From NCBI GenBank assembly GCA_016859345.1, contig CM029124.1:24496980-24560979 (forward strand): a stretch of 64,000 bases of DNA. The letters are read 5' to 3'. The translations under genes were made by a program, and so were the position numbers. The DNA comes from Istiophorus platypterus (taxonomy: Eukaryota; Chordata; Actinopteri; Istiophoriformes; Istiophoridae). Positions 30,841 through 44,154 of this stretch are shown here, one piece after another. The notes below the pieces were generated by a model, which was given only the letters and a program-made list of their open reading frames with translations, did not search any database and had not been told where the DNA came from. Each line of letters begins with the position of its first letter. The first letter of the stretch is position 1.

Positions 30841-32759
30841 TATATAAAACACAATTGTATATAACACCAGAATGTATAAATTAATGGCAGTCAGTACCCT
30901 CAAACCCCAAACACTCTCTACTTGAATATTATTTAGAATAAGATTTACGGTAGGCCCAGTGTCTGGCTTTTCCCAGGGCCCCTACATTACTAAATCCACC
31001 CCAGATAAGGGAATCAAGCAGTGGCTCAATTTGTGGGGAAAAGGGTGAAGGATCCATGATTAGGACCTCAGTTTTGTCAAAGGTCTGACAGCGCAACCTT
31101 TCAACAAAGGTTTTAATAACAATATATGTTGATTGTCCATGCCCCCCACACAACATCGCATAGAAGTGTTTGACACCCCCCATCAGCAGGACAACATCAT
31201 TTGTCTTAGGCCGCTAGAGGGCTTTGTCACTTCGAACTAAACATATGTTGTTTTGGGCCAATTGCTGAAATGACTGATAAGTGTCTTTTTGGGAGGCCAG
31301 GCTTGCCATCACATTTAATTGACAGGAGCTGTCACAAAGGGAGGAGGTAGAGCAAGAAGTAAAGTTTGAAATTAGAACTGATTTGCTGAGTAGGTCCAGT
31401 TGTGGATACCTATTTCCACTATTTATGGCCACTGAATGGCTGAGCAATTCCGCCTGTTCTGCCTGCTTTCAGAGGACTCTCCCCAGAGATCCTACGAATA
31501 GCGCATCCAGACCCCCTTTCATCTGCTCTAGGAGTCTCTACAAGTATCCCCTCAAAATTCTCCCAGAACCAAATAGAAGATTAAAATGGAGCTGATCTAA
31601 GGAACTGGCCTCAGAGGTCAGTCTGACAACCGTCTTATGTCAAAATAGGCTTAAGAGTGGTCGCAAAGCACGGGCCACCAATCTCTCCCTGCTGCCAAGT
31701 CCTGCATTCCAGCTGGGTATTTTTAGTGCTGGCATTTAAACTTGGCAATACATTACATTCCCATACCCTCTGCATTACTTCCTGTTCCTGTGAACGATGG
31801 GGCGTACTGTACTAAGTAAATGATATTTACTCAAATACAAATATAAAGAAAGTATTGAATTCCATTGTTGTATAGAGTCTATTACACAGTCAGCAGTAAG
31901 TGTTTTCGAAAATGTCAGAGACCTTTGTCATGCATCAAACTCACAATTTGAAACAACATAAACTAGAGCTGCAAGCTGCAAGAACCAATAAAACAAAATG
32001 ACCACATAACAAAGTCCATTTATGCAACTTATAAGGTTAAGAATAGCTTTTACATCAGAAAATTTCTTCTCAAATATACAATCATGCTCTTGATAGAGAA
32101 AGCATGAACAAAAATCAAGTTTTGTTAACATCTTCTAAAACTGTGTAAGGTTGTAAAACAGCTACTCAATTTAAGAGAGAAATACAATTTATTACTTCCA
32201 CCCATTTTTGGCTTCTGAATTTTGTGTGTTACATTTGCTGGTGGTTTGACAGCAGCTGTTATTTATGCTCTTGCAACATGAAAGTGGAATGCAGTGACAC
32301 CTAATTGAGTCTGTATCATGATATGTTAGCCATGATAGAATGTAACCTGATTCTTTCTGTGAGACTCTGAGGAGACCAGACCGTCTTGCTCTGCCACAGG
32401 GTAGTCAACCACCTGCAACCAGATCTCCCTCTCATGCCTGCTACAGAACTTTAGTAGATAGGCAGGTCTTTGTTTACAAGATGCACAGCCAGTTTTATGG
32501 ATGCAAAACAGTGACAGAGATGGGTGGAGAGAAAGACGTTATTGAAAATGAATAAAAGTACAACAGTTTCTGATCCAGAAGCCTCTGATAGGTAAAATAT
32601 GTCCAGAGAACATCCAACTAATATCTACTGAAAAGCATTTTATAAATAACCGGAAGACAAACAATAAACACAGATCAAACACACACAAAGTCATACAAAA
32701 TTAAAGAGTAAATTTTGAACTCAGTAGCAAATTAGTGTCACCTGCACATATTGAAATCT
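30841..32759. other. Intergenic with a coding-like relic on the minus strand (30929-31462)
   Basis: One minus-strand frame from about 31462 to 30929 is open except for a single stop (31214-31216), covering about 175 codons. Readable parts are LLSHSVAINSGNRYPQLDLL, ASLASQKDTYQSFQQL, VKHFYAMLCGGHGQS and EPLLDSLIWGGFSNVGALG. I do not recognise the family. Decayed retroelement coding sequence is the likeliest explanation. The remaining sequence is featureless. Confidence 0.35.
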
Positions 32760-34050
32760 TTGTTTTGCATATTCCCGACTTCAAGCCCCTCTATGTCCAT
32801 GTTAGACCACACTTTAATGGCCAGTATTTCCATAGCTATTCTAACATGACAACAAGGAAACCTATGTTTAATACCGCTTGATAAGGGCACGACTTAAAAA
32901 TATAACTATTGTCAATAATCCTACAACTGGTGTGAGTATATAATACTATAACACAATTATTTATGGATTTGTCTAAATTAAAAAAGTGTAAACTTGTAAA
33001 CTTGTAATAATGAAATATAAACTAACTTTATCAAAGGCTTTTTTTGAAATCAGCAATCAAATTTAACCAAGTTTTTGTGATTCAACTCGTAATTTTCAAT
33101 GATCTTCAAAAACTGTCAGATATTACCAATATAGCAACCTTGCAGAAATCCCAATTGATCTTAATGAATCATGCTTATCAGCACACTCTTTAATCTATGA
33201 GCTACACACATAGCAAGTACCTTAGCATCATAACATTGGAATTTTATTGGTCTCAGATTCTTAAGAGGTCCTTGAAACGGCCACTGGGTTCCTGCTAGCT
33301 TAACAAGGAGATAAGCCTTTCTTTCTTAGAAACAGACAAACACCAAGCACTATAAGAGGAAATGACACCAAGAAAGCCATGGTTCTTTAAAAAAGAACAA
33401 ACAACTTCTGATAGACCTTAAGTTCATCCTCTGTACCCAAACCCTGCGGAATAATTCATTTTTTTTCCATAAATTTGTTGATAACATTTTGAGAGCTAAT
33501 CAGAGGTAATGTCTAAAAAGATAATCTTAGTAAAATAATAATAATCTTCTACCCTTTCTACCCTTTAATAATCCTGACTTCCAAGCAGGTGGTTTTCCGC
33601 TAAATGAAGTAATTCATTTTGTTTATTTATCAAATGTTCTGATCTCTATAAGCATAAACCAAATTATCAATATTTGGAACCAACTCCTCAAATTCTGCTG
33701 CTACACTTTGTACTTCCAATTTCTTTTTTTTATTTTCCAAGGAGAATAGGAAATTGCATGCCCTCTAAAACTAAATTAGAATTCTTCCCAGACTAATAAA
33801 AGATTTGCTGTAGCAATATGGTGTACTGAGGAATCATTAATGAATCTTGCCTACAATTCTTCATCGTGGAGAAGATTCTAATTAAACTTCCAATCATCCA
33901 CATACTTTTAACACTGAAAGACTCAAATTTATCCTCTGTTCATACACCAAATACTTTGGATATTAGTGAAAATGACATTAGAAATAAACAACGTTATTAA
34001 TCTTCATAAGGGCATGTGGATGAGAGACAACTGGATGACTTCCTTTTTTG
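32760..34050 (-). mobile_element. Tx1/L1-clade LINE relic
   Basis: On the minus strand around 33020-33250 the text reads YDAKVLAMCVAHRLKSVLI, DQLGFLQGCYIGNI and FQKKPLIKL. These correspond to the L1/Tx1 RT blocks normally reading like A-K-VLA-RLK, DQ-GF--GRYI-DN and DFEKAFD. Sequence further right (to about 34050) fits the upstream endonuclease/RT linker by position, but it is badly decayed. There are many stops and frameshifts. Confidence 0.6.
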
Positions 34051-36541
34051 ATCTGCTTGCTGTTTAAAGCAATATTAAAGTTGCCACCTCTATATCCTGC
34101 AACTTATGAAATGTTTCTTTTAAAAAGTACAGTTTTTAAAACATAAATGCATAATGTAAACATATATTTTGATAAGGATTACTTAAATTTCATTATAAGA
34201 GAGTTTTGACCAAAATCTTGTTCATTTTACAGTTTAAAAATGAACTATCCAGTGCTCTCTGTTGACAAAACTCTGGTATGATGTTTTTTTGAATTTGAGA
34301 TCAGATCCCTAACTTACATGTCTGGCTAGACTAATTTCAGTGATCCAGGTGGTTAGACAAAATATTGCACACTTGCAGACAAATTGCAGTTTACACAAAA
34401 AGTAATTATTGACAGGATGACAAAAACTCACTCATACACAACTGAATCATAGCACTATTGAAATTAACTGTTGAGTTGAATTCTTGAGTATTAAATGTAG
34501 TTTACAGTCTGCATTTACATCATGCTCCTTAATGAGAATAGGACAAAGCACTTTATTATGTTCCAGGCTCACCCAGGCACACACCTAATGTGTTGCACTA
34601 CTGGTCCTCACCTGGAGAAACTTGGAGTTTGTTGTCTTACTAATAGAATCTTCCAACATGTGAACTGGATGAGCTTGTGGTCAAACTACCCTCCTTACCA
34701 TTAATACCCATTCATGTACCTAGACCTTGTAAATAAGGTCCAGCATACTTTACCCTCATGTTGCAATCTTGACATGCTTGTAAAATTTTCCCTATCACAA
34801 AAATGGGGTTTGAACACAATCACTGCATTAGTGCCCCCTTCTTTGTTGATATAAAGACACAGTCCACTGCCACAGTTCCTGTAGCTCTCCAGCAAGTTAT
34901 CTCATCTCACTCAATTGTTGTGTCCTGAATGCTGCCATGTAGCCATGGGTTAATGAAAACAAATGCTGGATTAGTGGTTAGACTGAACTGGGTCATAGAC
35001 TCAACTTGTGTAAAACCATAAGAGTTTGAGTTTGTACTCAATCTACCAGTTTCCAGAGATCTTAGCTGAGTTTTGCTGAATTAAAGGTGGTCATTTTAAC
35101 AGACCTGTGGGAGGCCATGTTGTATGCAAGAGTCGCCATGATAACTTGGTAAGTAACTGCAACTGACCCACATACATTCAGATAGGGATACTGTGAGCAA
35201 AAGAAATTATCAAAAGACAATTGGAATTTAATTTAATTGATCACTTGGATTGAAAAAAAAAATCACTGAATTCCTGTTAAACTTGAATTATTTGAATGTA
35301 TTTATTTATTTTAAAGAGTGTTTGGTTAGTCAAGTTAACAAATCTGAATGAGAATAATAGGATTATTTTAGATTGCTAGTATAGTGTTAGCCTGAATAGC
35401 TTAACCACATTTGAAGAATGGGGCCTAGAAAGCCTCATTTTGTTAACTTGATCATAGGCTGCCATTATCTAAACTAAAATTGATTAGATATAATATTGGA
35501 GAAATGATCAGTTCCCTGTCAAAACCAGCACAAAGATCTATGTAATTTTGTAGAGATGGCCAAGCTTTACATCACCCACACAACCTTCAATGTGGGCGTC
35601 TGAGTGTCTGTGACATCATGCGAAAGGTTTCTAAAAAACCCATTCTTTTGAGATTCCATATTCATGCTGTTCACCTCTGACGCATCATGGTCAGAAAGCT
35701 GTACAGGAACTATTTTTCCTATAGTGTGTATGGCAAAATAACACTGATAATCCTGAACAGTCACATGGGTTGGAACCATGCTCACAGGTTCATATTGTGG
35801 AGTTTCCACCCTGCTCCCTCACTAGCTCTGTGGTGAGTACCATTTGGGAGCAGGGGGGTATTTGTTTTTCCATTCCACAGACCCAAAACAAAGGATATAG
35901 TCTGTTATACCAACAACTTCCTGCTAATTCAGTACTGGAGCAGACTTCAGAGCTGCTTGGAAAGGCAAACTTATCACCAGGCATATAAAAAAAACCATAT
36001 AAATGATACTCTTTATGTGTCACAGAATTTTCAATAAGAGCCTGATTTTCTGGCTGTCTGGCAGCACTGTTGATGTCAACAGCATGTTTCCTGAGGATTG
36101 TGTTTTCCATGATGCTGAGTAATTAGTTCACCGATGTGCTTGCATGTGCTTGAATTTACAAATGAATATTTTAACATACGGTAAGGCAAGAAATCCACTT
36201 GCATACTTTTACTGCAAGTACCTTAAAAGGCTAGTTTCAAGCTGTACTATAATGTTTGATACATTAGATTTACTAGAGAAGCTGATTAAAAAGGTAGGAT
36301 GAATCATGTGCGTTACAGTATCTTTAATGTATTGACTATTGAGTATAAAGTACTGAAATATCTTTTCTGCTCAAACATCTGCTTCTTATGAAAAGCCAGT
36401 ACATCAGAGCCTCCCACCATCCACAAGACAGAAGCTTGCAAGGAGACAGTGCTCTAAGTTATCAACCAACCTGCTGCTCCTCTGTATGTGAGGGCAAAAC
36501 ACACATGTGAAGACACACATTTTGAAGGAGTGGTTTTGTAC
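34051..36541. other. Intergenic; unclassified coding-like relic 35567-36110 (minus)
   Basis: Two minus-strand open pieces in different frames overlap at about 35790-35809 (VLTTELVREQGG then ETPQYEPVSMVPTHVTVQD). Joined by one frameshift they span about 180 codons. No family was recognised. A decayed transposon or retrogene is possible. The rest is featureless. Confidence 0.35.
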
Positions 36542-36609
36542 CTTCTCCAACAATCTGAGTTGTGGCCAGAGGTGCAGCAGGTAATATCCTGCAGGAGTCA
36601 AGCATTCAT
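36542..36609 (-). other. Candidate 68-nt exon (minus strand), unverified
   Basis: The minus strand shows a pyrimidine stretch, TTTTCCAG|ATGAATGC, 68 nt of open reading (ECLTPAGYYLLHLWPQLRLL) and GAGAAG|GTACAA. These are plausible splice signals, but the peptide is not one I recognise. It lies on the same strand as macroh2a2. Confidence 0.2.
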
Positions 36610-38289
36610 CTGGAAAAGAAGTCATGCTCATAAATCATAATGTGCAGCACTGTGGGTTGGCAAAGAACTCTGACCAAGGTAAATGTGTGTGTGAAAAAAA
36701 AGAAAGAATTTACTGCTCCAACATACAGATTTGCCTTCATACAAACACAGATGTTTGTCGAGGAGCCAAAACTTCATGTTCCCAGCAGCAGTGAACAGGG
36801 AGGCAGCCTGTGAAAGCACTTACCCTATGTTACCCAATTAAGCTACTGCAGTGTATGGCATTGACCTGTTTACTGGAGAGCATGCAAATTAAAAATACAA
36901 TAAAGGGCTATCAAAAAGGATTTTTTTTTCACTGCCTGTCTAATTTTTTTTTACATTTTACTGCATGGCTATATGTGATTTAGGGCAATGCAAAATATAT
37001 AGTTATGTATGCATGATGATGATGTATATGTGTATGTATTTATACAGCATGGACATCTGTGTGGCAAGGATTATTTGGGATTTTTGACAAATGTAAAAAG
37101 TAAGTCTGGCATTATTCTATATTTTCCCAACAAGTTCCAATAAAAGCCCACAGCCAACAATGGGGTAGTCCATCCCTCAGTACTTTCCCTCAATACTTTC
37201 TGACATTCTAATACATTTATTCACTTTATTTCTTAGAGTTAGATGAAAAGTTCTATGTTACTCTTATGTCTGTATGCTGAATCATTACCTAGAACCATGA
37301 GACAGTTAGTAAAGCTGAGCATAAAGACTGACAATGGGGAACACAGCTTGCCTGGCTTTGTCTAAGGCCAGCATGACTAAGAAATGTAAAAATGACACTT
37401 TATGGTTTTAGGGGAATTTACATGCTGGAACTATTTCTTAACTTCTTAAGGTCTTCCCATTAGAAACAATGCAAACTTTTGTCTTGTTTAATTTGAATGA
37501 ATTTGACTGACTGTGAATTTTGCTTGTTCTCCCTAAACAGCCAGTGCACCAACTGAACTAAATCCAGTCTATATACCAATCCATAAAGGTCCGTAAAGGC
37601 ATAATATGTAGGTTTTCTGCATTAGAATATCTAAAAATGACTAGACCTATTTTACCTCTTTTGTTGAGTTGTGTACTCATAGTTGTGTAGTCACAATTGT
37701 ATTTATTTATGTAAACGGTTCATTTCATTTGGTCAGTGGCATCATATCCCCTTTGTGCATGTGTCAGCATCATAATTGTTAGAGGCAGTAAAAATTGACT
37801 TTAAACTATATCTTTTAACTGGATAAAAGAAATTCAGTCATCAGATATCTGGATCTAAAGTTATCAAAAAAAACCAAGCTGAGTAAATGTTAACAGCAGC
37901 TTAGCTTGTAGGTCCTGTGCTTTCACCACACAGCATTGGAGAAACACTGATTTTTAATGTGAAATTACTTTATTATTTTTTTCTCTTTTTCTTTTGTAGA
38001 GGATGACATCTCTAGTGGCAGAGAGGTATGTATTGTGTGTTTAAAGAACAGACATGAGGGTTGTATTGATATATTCCTCTAAGAAAGTGAATAAGTTTAT
38101 CTCCCAGAATATAGGTACTATTCCTTTAAAACAATGGGTAACAAATGTATAGTTTCATTTTTAAAAGGGCTCAGAAATTTCACAAAACAGTTGGTCACTG
38201 TAGTTTAAGCAAACATAAGTAACAGGAGGAAATAGTGCTTCTGTTGGTGACTATTTTTGGATTAATTTGTGGATAAATCCACATTTGGT
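36610..38289. other. Intergenic apart from the candidate micro-exon
   Basis: AT-rich. A short ATGATG run lies near 37013. Nothing else is recognised. Confidence 0.5.
38000..38025 (+). other. Candidate 26-nt micro-exon (plus strand), unverified
   Basis: A long pyrimidine tract (37972-37996) ending TTTTGTAG is followed by 26 nt and then GAGAG|GTATGT, a near-ideal acceptor/donor pair. In one frame it reads DDISSGRE. No flanking exon is identified, so this may be chance. Confidence 0.2.
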
Positions 38290-38500
38290 TCTGTAGCATT
38301 GGCTGGCACTGTCGGCCGGGCCTCTCTGTGTGGAGCTGCATATTCTCCCTGTGCCTGTGTTGTTTTCTCTGGTTTCCTTACACAGTTCAAAGACATGCAG
38401 ATTTATCTGCAGACTTTAAATTGCCCCACGGTGTGAGAGTGATCGTGAATGGCTGTCGTCTCTATATGTTGGCCCTGTGATCGACTAGTGACCTGACCAG
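38290..38500 (+). repeat. Common teleost dispersed repeat (TGTGTGGAGCTGCATATTCTCC type)
   Basis: GCCTCTCTGTGTGGAGCTGC, ACAGTTCAAAGACATGCAG, AAATTGCCCCACGGTGTGA and TGTTGGCCCTGTGATCGACT follow in the fixed order known from a highly abundant repeat of fish genomes. It is probably the 3' part of a LINE or a SINE derived from one. It is truncated at both ends. Confidence 0.75.
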
Positions 38501-39439
38501 TGTGTACTAAACTACAGTGTGTATGTTCATGGTAATGCAGGAATATATCACCCAGTGCAACAGTGTGGCTAATTGATTTATATATTCTTCATAATTTTTG
38601 GAAACAAGAGAGCTATATGTCACAGAGGAATAAGATCTGACTTTGGATAAAAACAAAGTACTTATTGATAAGATCAATACATTATTGGTTTGGGTCTTCA
38701 CACAGGATTTGTTTACAAAAAGCAAAATATAGACTATCATCAGACTTATACGTTATGTAATAAATATATTTCAATGAATGAAGAAAAAAGGAACAGATTA
38801 AATGCTCTGGAGAAGTCAGGCCTGCTAAACTGGGATGTGACCTTTTCTGAGCCAAAAATTATGGTGTTTTCTTTCAAAGATGAAAAGACCAACAAGATGA
38901 GAGATAAGATGAGAAATGATGCACATGTGGCTCTGTTACAGCCATGGTCCTGTGGTTCTTGTGTTTTATTTTGCTCTCTCTCCTGTGCTCCTCCAGGAAC
39001 TGGGCATGTAGTTTACACTGTTCAATGATAATAGCTGCTTGCTGATGTTGAAAAAAGTAAGAGTGGGGGGACTAAAATCAAAATAGGGACATTTAAGAGG
39101 AGAGAAAAAAAAACCCTAGAGCTCTGGAGCTGGGAGATAATTCCCCATTGGTTGCCAACAAATGATACCCATTGTCTTACGCATTGTAATTTGATCCAGG
39201 ACTCATATGAAAATAGGACTACATCTTTAAGGTTAAGGTATTACAGAAACTGTGACTATGTAAATATTTTATATGTTGCAATATATTTTACTTTGGCTAG
39301 TACTAGTACTATTGTACTTGATGTTCTCACAGTTTTACAGTGCAGAAGGTCAAAATAATAATATGAATGCCAGTTAGGGTGCATTTACCATTAAAATATC
39401 TCCAAAAAGGTTCAATTCTAATAAGTGGTTCAAAAAACT
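38501..39439. other. Intergenic; open stretch 38690-39028 of unknown status
   Basis: A 112-codon plus-strand open stretch (38690-39028) has no recognised domain, an AT-driven composition and no convincing splice sites. It is not called as a gene. Confidence 0.4.
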
Positions 39440-39910
39440 GGGTGAGTACATTGGAACCAGTCCAGCAATAAAAATTAACACCACAGGACAACAAAAATTT
39501 AGACTTTAATGTAGGAGACCACCGTATGTTTCCCATTTCAAACCGACAGTCAATGTCGTTTCTTTTAACCATAACCAAAATCATGTAGATAATTGTAACC
39601 ATGACGATTAAGGTCCTCTTACCTTACAATGCCATGATCTTTCTCTGAACCTAACCATGCAGTTTTTGTGCCTATACTGAACCAAAACTTTAACAGCATT
39701 TTCACAAAATAAAAGGGCTAGTTATTTATTTTTGAGCATTGTCCCTCCTCATCAAATGCATTTCCTAATGTGGGAATACTTGTTATGAGTGTGTCACGAT
39801 AATGGACAGTTGACCCAACAACATCACATAACAGTGTTGGGTTTCAAAGGCTCTGTTGGTATGCCAGACTCTTATGTGGGCATCCCTTTGAAGCCCATAT
39901 CTAGTGAGCT
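39440..39910 (+). repeat. Dispersed teleost repeat (AACCATAACCAAAATCATG ... GTTGACCCAACAACATCACA)
   Basis: AACCATAACCAAAATCATGT, TGAACCTAACCATGCAGTTT, GACAGTTGACCCAACAACAT and GTTGGTATGCCAGACTCTTA recur in this order in many fish genomes. It is non-coding, of unassigned class, probably a MITE. Confidence 0.5.
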
Positions 39911-40777
39911 AGATATCAAAACAATACCAGGTAAATATAGAGGCTGTACAGCAGATACCGCACATTAGCAACTGTCTCGTTCCTTGATATATCAGAATCT
40001 GCCCCTGGGTCAGAGGTTTTGGAAAAAGGTTGAGAAACATCAAGAGCATTTTATTTAGCTGCCAAACAGTCCATTTAATGATGTTTTAAAATAAAAATTT
40101 TAGTCTTAAAATTAATTTATACTCACTGTGCTCTAGGGTGTAAGTGGTGGAGCGAGAGGATCTGTGATCACAAGACATTCTTATACTTTTCAAAATGATT
40201 AATTAATTATAGAGATAGAATTTTCATAGAGAGTTGAGAGTTAACCTGCTCAAGGCATAATATCTTTGTATGCACTCAAGAAACACTGGTGCTCCTTATA
40301 GGAAACCATTTATTCAAAGCATTCAAATACAAAGTGCTGCTCGGGACGAAGACATATAAATTGTTTGAAAAAGTGGTACGTTGATTATTGACAAAATGTT
40401 TGTTAACAAAAATGCTTTGCTTGCCTGAGTTAAGGTTGGTGTCAGAAACCTATGTCAATAGCTCACATTACTGTGAATGATGCTTTTGTGCACACAGCAG
40501 CTCATCTTGAGACACCGCACATATGAGTTGGTGATGCAGGGTATCACAAATCATACATTATCAGAGGCTGACAACCCCCCTTACATATAAGTAATTAATC
40601 ATTTGTATAACGCTTGTAAGTGTAATGAATTTGTTCTATCTTTAACGTTATGAGTGCTGATATGAGTAAGCATCATATGCTGGTATAATCATGTCACAAT
40701 TTATAACGATACTTTCCAGTAAGTACATACAGAAATTTTCCATTTTATAAAGTGAAATTAACTGAAAAATAATACAG

Positions 40778-40779
<2 letters not shown>
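39911..40779. other. Intergenic, nothing recognised
   Basis: No coding or repeat family identified. Confidence 0.5.

Positions 40780-40830
<51 letters not shown>
40780..40830 (+). repeat. (TA)n microsatellite
   Basis: About 25 perfect TA units. Confidence 0.95.
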
Positions 40831-40833
<3 letters not shown>

Positions 40834-41479
40834 TTAGTTGAAAATGTTTTAGAGAGCTAGTTGATTCAGTTTTATTTGTTAAATTGTATATTTCTATATT
40901 AAGATGTATTTCTAATATTAATCTGCCTCTTTTGTCAATGTATGTATACTACATACTGTGCTAAAACAGACATTAAACTTTTAAATTGTGCAGATAGCTA
41001 TGGAACCCCCCCCCCGTTCACACGGGTCCAATGTCAGTTTAGTGGGGTCTGTGTCCAACCAATTCTGTAACTTTCTGAACCCAATGATCCTACATCCAAC
41101 ACCAACTTTATACTGTGATTGGCCAGCTGTGTGGAGATGAAAATGGAGCCGAGGAATGTACTTCTCTCTTCAGCTCTCTTCTTTCCTTTGGTACACAACT
41201 ATTTGTAGCACTTTTCATGTATATGAAAAGTGTTTAGGCCTTAGCCTTAGAAACGTTCACCCTTTTTGTGTTGCACTAAAAACAATCCCTCCACCTCGCT
41301 TGTGGTTGCTAAGGGCTTTAGTAACTCTTGATTTATGGGTACAGCTGTGTGCTGGTCAGAAGGACACCTGTCCTTTCCTACATCCGCATTTCCTTCCCAT
41401 ACACTCAAGAGCACTTGTGCTAACCTGGGCTGGAATGTCACCGTTGCAACATTGGCGTCAAGAAGGCACTGCTCTATGA

Positions 41480-41481
41480 CC

Positions 41482-41512
<31 letters not shown>

Positions 41513-41522
41513 ACACACACAC
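41480..41522 (+). repeat. Compound microsatellite: C19 followed by (AC)12
   Basis: A run of 19 C (41480-41498) passes directly into (AC)n. Confidence 0.95.
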
Positions 41523-42002
41523 TGCCAAATTAGTAGGCACTCACTTTCCAAATCCTATGGCAAGGACAACGCAGTCACTGTCACTATTTTACTGAGGACC
41601 AACAAGTCACCAGACAATAGATATATGTTATAATTTCCTACCCAGACCCCTGTTTTTCTCTGGAGTTTTCCAGTAACTGATATTCTCCATCTAGCCAACA
41701 GATGCCTCTGAACCTTACCTCCACTCCAAGTCACCCTTCTCCCTGCTAGGTTGGTGTGTTTGTTTCCAATGCTGCAATGCTGTGGACTCTTGTTCTTGTG
41801 TCTGATTTGTCTGTTGATGAACTAGCCAGGAAGCTTTTATTGGCAGTCAACATTACCATTACATTAAGATTAGTTGGTAAACTAGCAAACAATACTAAAA
41901 GTAAACTTAAGAAACATTACAGAGGCTAACAGGTTATTAACCTGCCTGTGTGCGCATGGTGCCAGAAGAGAGAGGCAGACGCTGACTGAGATCACAAAGC
42001 TG

Positions 42003-42003
<1 letters not shown>

Positions 42004-42043
<40 letters not shown>
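42004..42043 (+). repeat. (TG)20 microsatellite
   Basis: A perfect TG repeat of about 40 bp. Confidence 0.95.
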
Positions 42044-42044
<1 letters not shown>

Positions 42045-44154
42045 CAGGGATAATTAAGTTTGCCACAAAAGATCCAGTATTTGTGCGAGCTCTTAACTCA
42101 AATTCATATTTTGGAAGTAAAAAAAAAGACCCTGTGCTGAAGAAAAAAAGACCTGCCCCTGTTGGAGGTAATGTTGCATTATGAGAAAATTAAGGTGGTT
42201 TTTCAAAATAAGGGTCCCCTGCTTCTCTCATTTTTTTATCATTTTATTATTTTATTATTATTCCACGAAGCCCAACACCAATTTGGTGGAATAATCACCT
42301 GGAGAAAGGGACTCAATTTATGAACTTTTATTCACACATAATACCTGAATTTTATCTGCAGAATACAAAGACTGGACATTTCGATCAAATGCACAGTGTT
42401 AAAAGTTTTCACAACTCCTCCCAGTCCACTGTCAGACACTCTCTCTTCTGGGGCTTCAACTAAGGTTTTTTTTTGCTTCTTACACAATTCATTTCAGTGA
42501 TGGTACCTTATTTGCCTGGTAGACATGCACTTATCATATCCTCGCATTCTACTAGCTTTGCTTACGTCTAACTTGGGGACATCTAGTCTGAAAGGTGTCT
42601 GGGAGAAGCTTCCAACATTCCTTTAACACATAATAATCACTTATTGTCCTTGTCCTTTCATGCCCTGCAATAACACATGTGATTCCCAGGTTATATGAAC
42701 AGATGGACTGTGACACCTGAGAATTTGTACATGCATGTCACATCTGTGCTCATGGTAAGATCTAACATCAGAACCCTGCCAGCCTGCTAAACTCCCTACC
42801 TGTTCCTGGGTGCCCCGGGTCCCATATCGCCCTAGAATTTCTCACAGGTTTGCCTCCATCACAAGGTAACATGGTCAGACATTCTTTACAGGTTCTCCAA
42901 TGTCATTCAGTTTTTGCTTCTGCCACACAAGACATCTACGTAGCTTTAGCCTGACCAATGACCTTTCTTCCAATGTTCCTTGAGCCAATCGATCACTGGA
43001 TGCCATTCTTTAAATATCATTGCAATTCTGCTTGTCTGTCCTTCCTGTCTGACTATCATGCTATAACATTTAAAAACGTCTGTGAGCCCGTCTACCCATC
43101 TTTTTATTAATTTCAGATTCTGGCAGTTTTTGTGGATGTGGCAGTAATCACTGAGGAAGAGCCTGCTCATTTATGCTTTGTTGGCTGGCATCTAGAGTCT
43201 CAGCTCTTGCGTTGCCTCCACCACATTTTTTGGTGGCCTTGGTGGCCACTTTTGTTCTGGTGCTTGTTCATCCATCTAACAAGCTCTTAACATCTCTTCA
43301 AGAAAGGTCTCTTAAACTTTGATGGGAATTTACCAGCAGCCAGCAAAAACTCCACTGCACCTCTTAAAGGATTGAGTTAAGCAAGTCTGTGTCTCAAGAC
43401 TATTGTCCCTTAACTGTTCCTGGTCAATGTTGGCAGCAGGTACATATTCAACTATATACATATGCATTAATCATCATCTCCCTCACTATGCCTTCATACA
43501 TGATTATTTTGCATCAGTCCTATTGAAAAAATGAAAAATAAAAACAGCAAAAATCAACTATCCCAGCAGCATCTGTTTGGCATTAAGAATACTCTAAATT
43601 CTACTTTGCAGTCAGCTCAAACCTACACTGATCCTCTGCCTGTTGCAATAATCTTCTCCTCATAGACACCCCCCCCCACGATGAACCTGGCAGCTCTCTC
43701 TCTGAAGTCTTTCAGTCTTTTGCTAGTCACACCTATTACTTTTAGTTAATTTCAAAACTATCAATATAAGCACAGCATGCAAAGTTATTGGTCATATTAC
43801 TTATGAAAGTGTTATCAAATTCTAATTGATTCTATGGCTTTTTGGTCTTTTAATCCTCTGGAGTCTTAGGCCTGTCTGTCACTTCTGGGGTAGTTTAACA
43901 AGCCTTGACATTATTATATACTGTATTTCACCAATCTAAAAACACTGAACCTAAACTCCTGTATGTGCTCATATTCAGCACAAACTCAGCACTATTAATA
44001 AGCCTTTACAAAGTATTGACAATGTTGTGTTCAAACTCAAAGGTACAATTGTAAAATTTTGATTATTGGAAAGTGTAACCACATTAAATTACTGAAATAA
44101 CACAAAATTTGAGGAACATTTGGTACAAAAATGTCCTCTCCGATGAGTATAGTT

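Larger units (their letters stand above)
40831..44154. other. Intergenic; possible decayed retroelement 42.2-43.7 kb
   Basis: It contains the two microsatellites above. Between about 42700 and 43350 the minus strand shows coding-like text with short open pieces (for example RWVDGLTDVFKCYSM and IFKEWHPVIDWLKEHWK at 42946-43170), but no diagnostic motif. The family was not identified. Confidence 0.35.

Noticed and set aside
41156..41595. Overlapping open frames on both strands around 41.2-41.6 kb
   Set aside because: They run through the C19/(AC)n microsatellite (poly-Pro, poly-His-Thr, poly-Gly) and share no domain.
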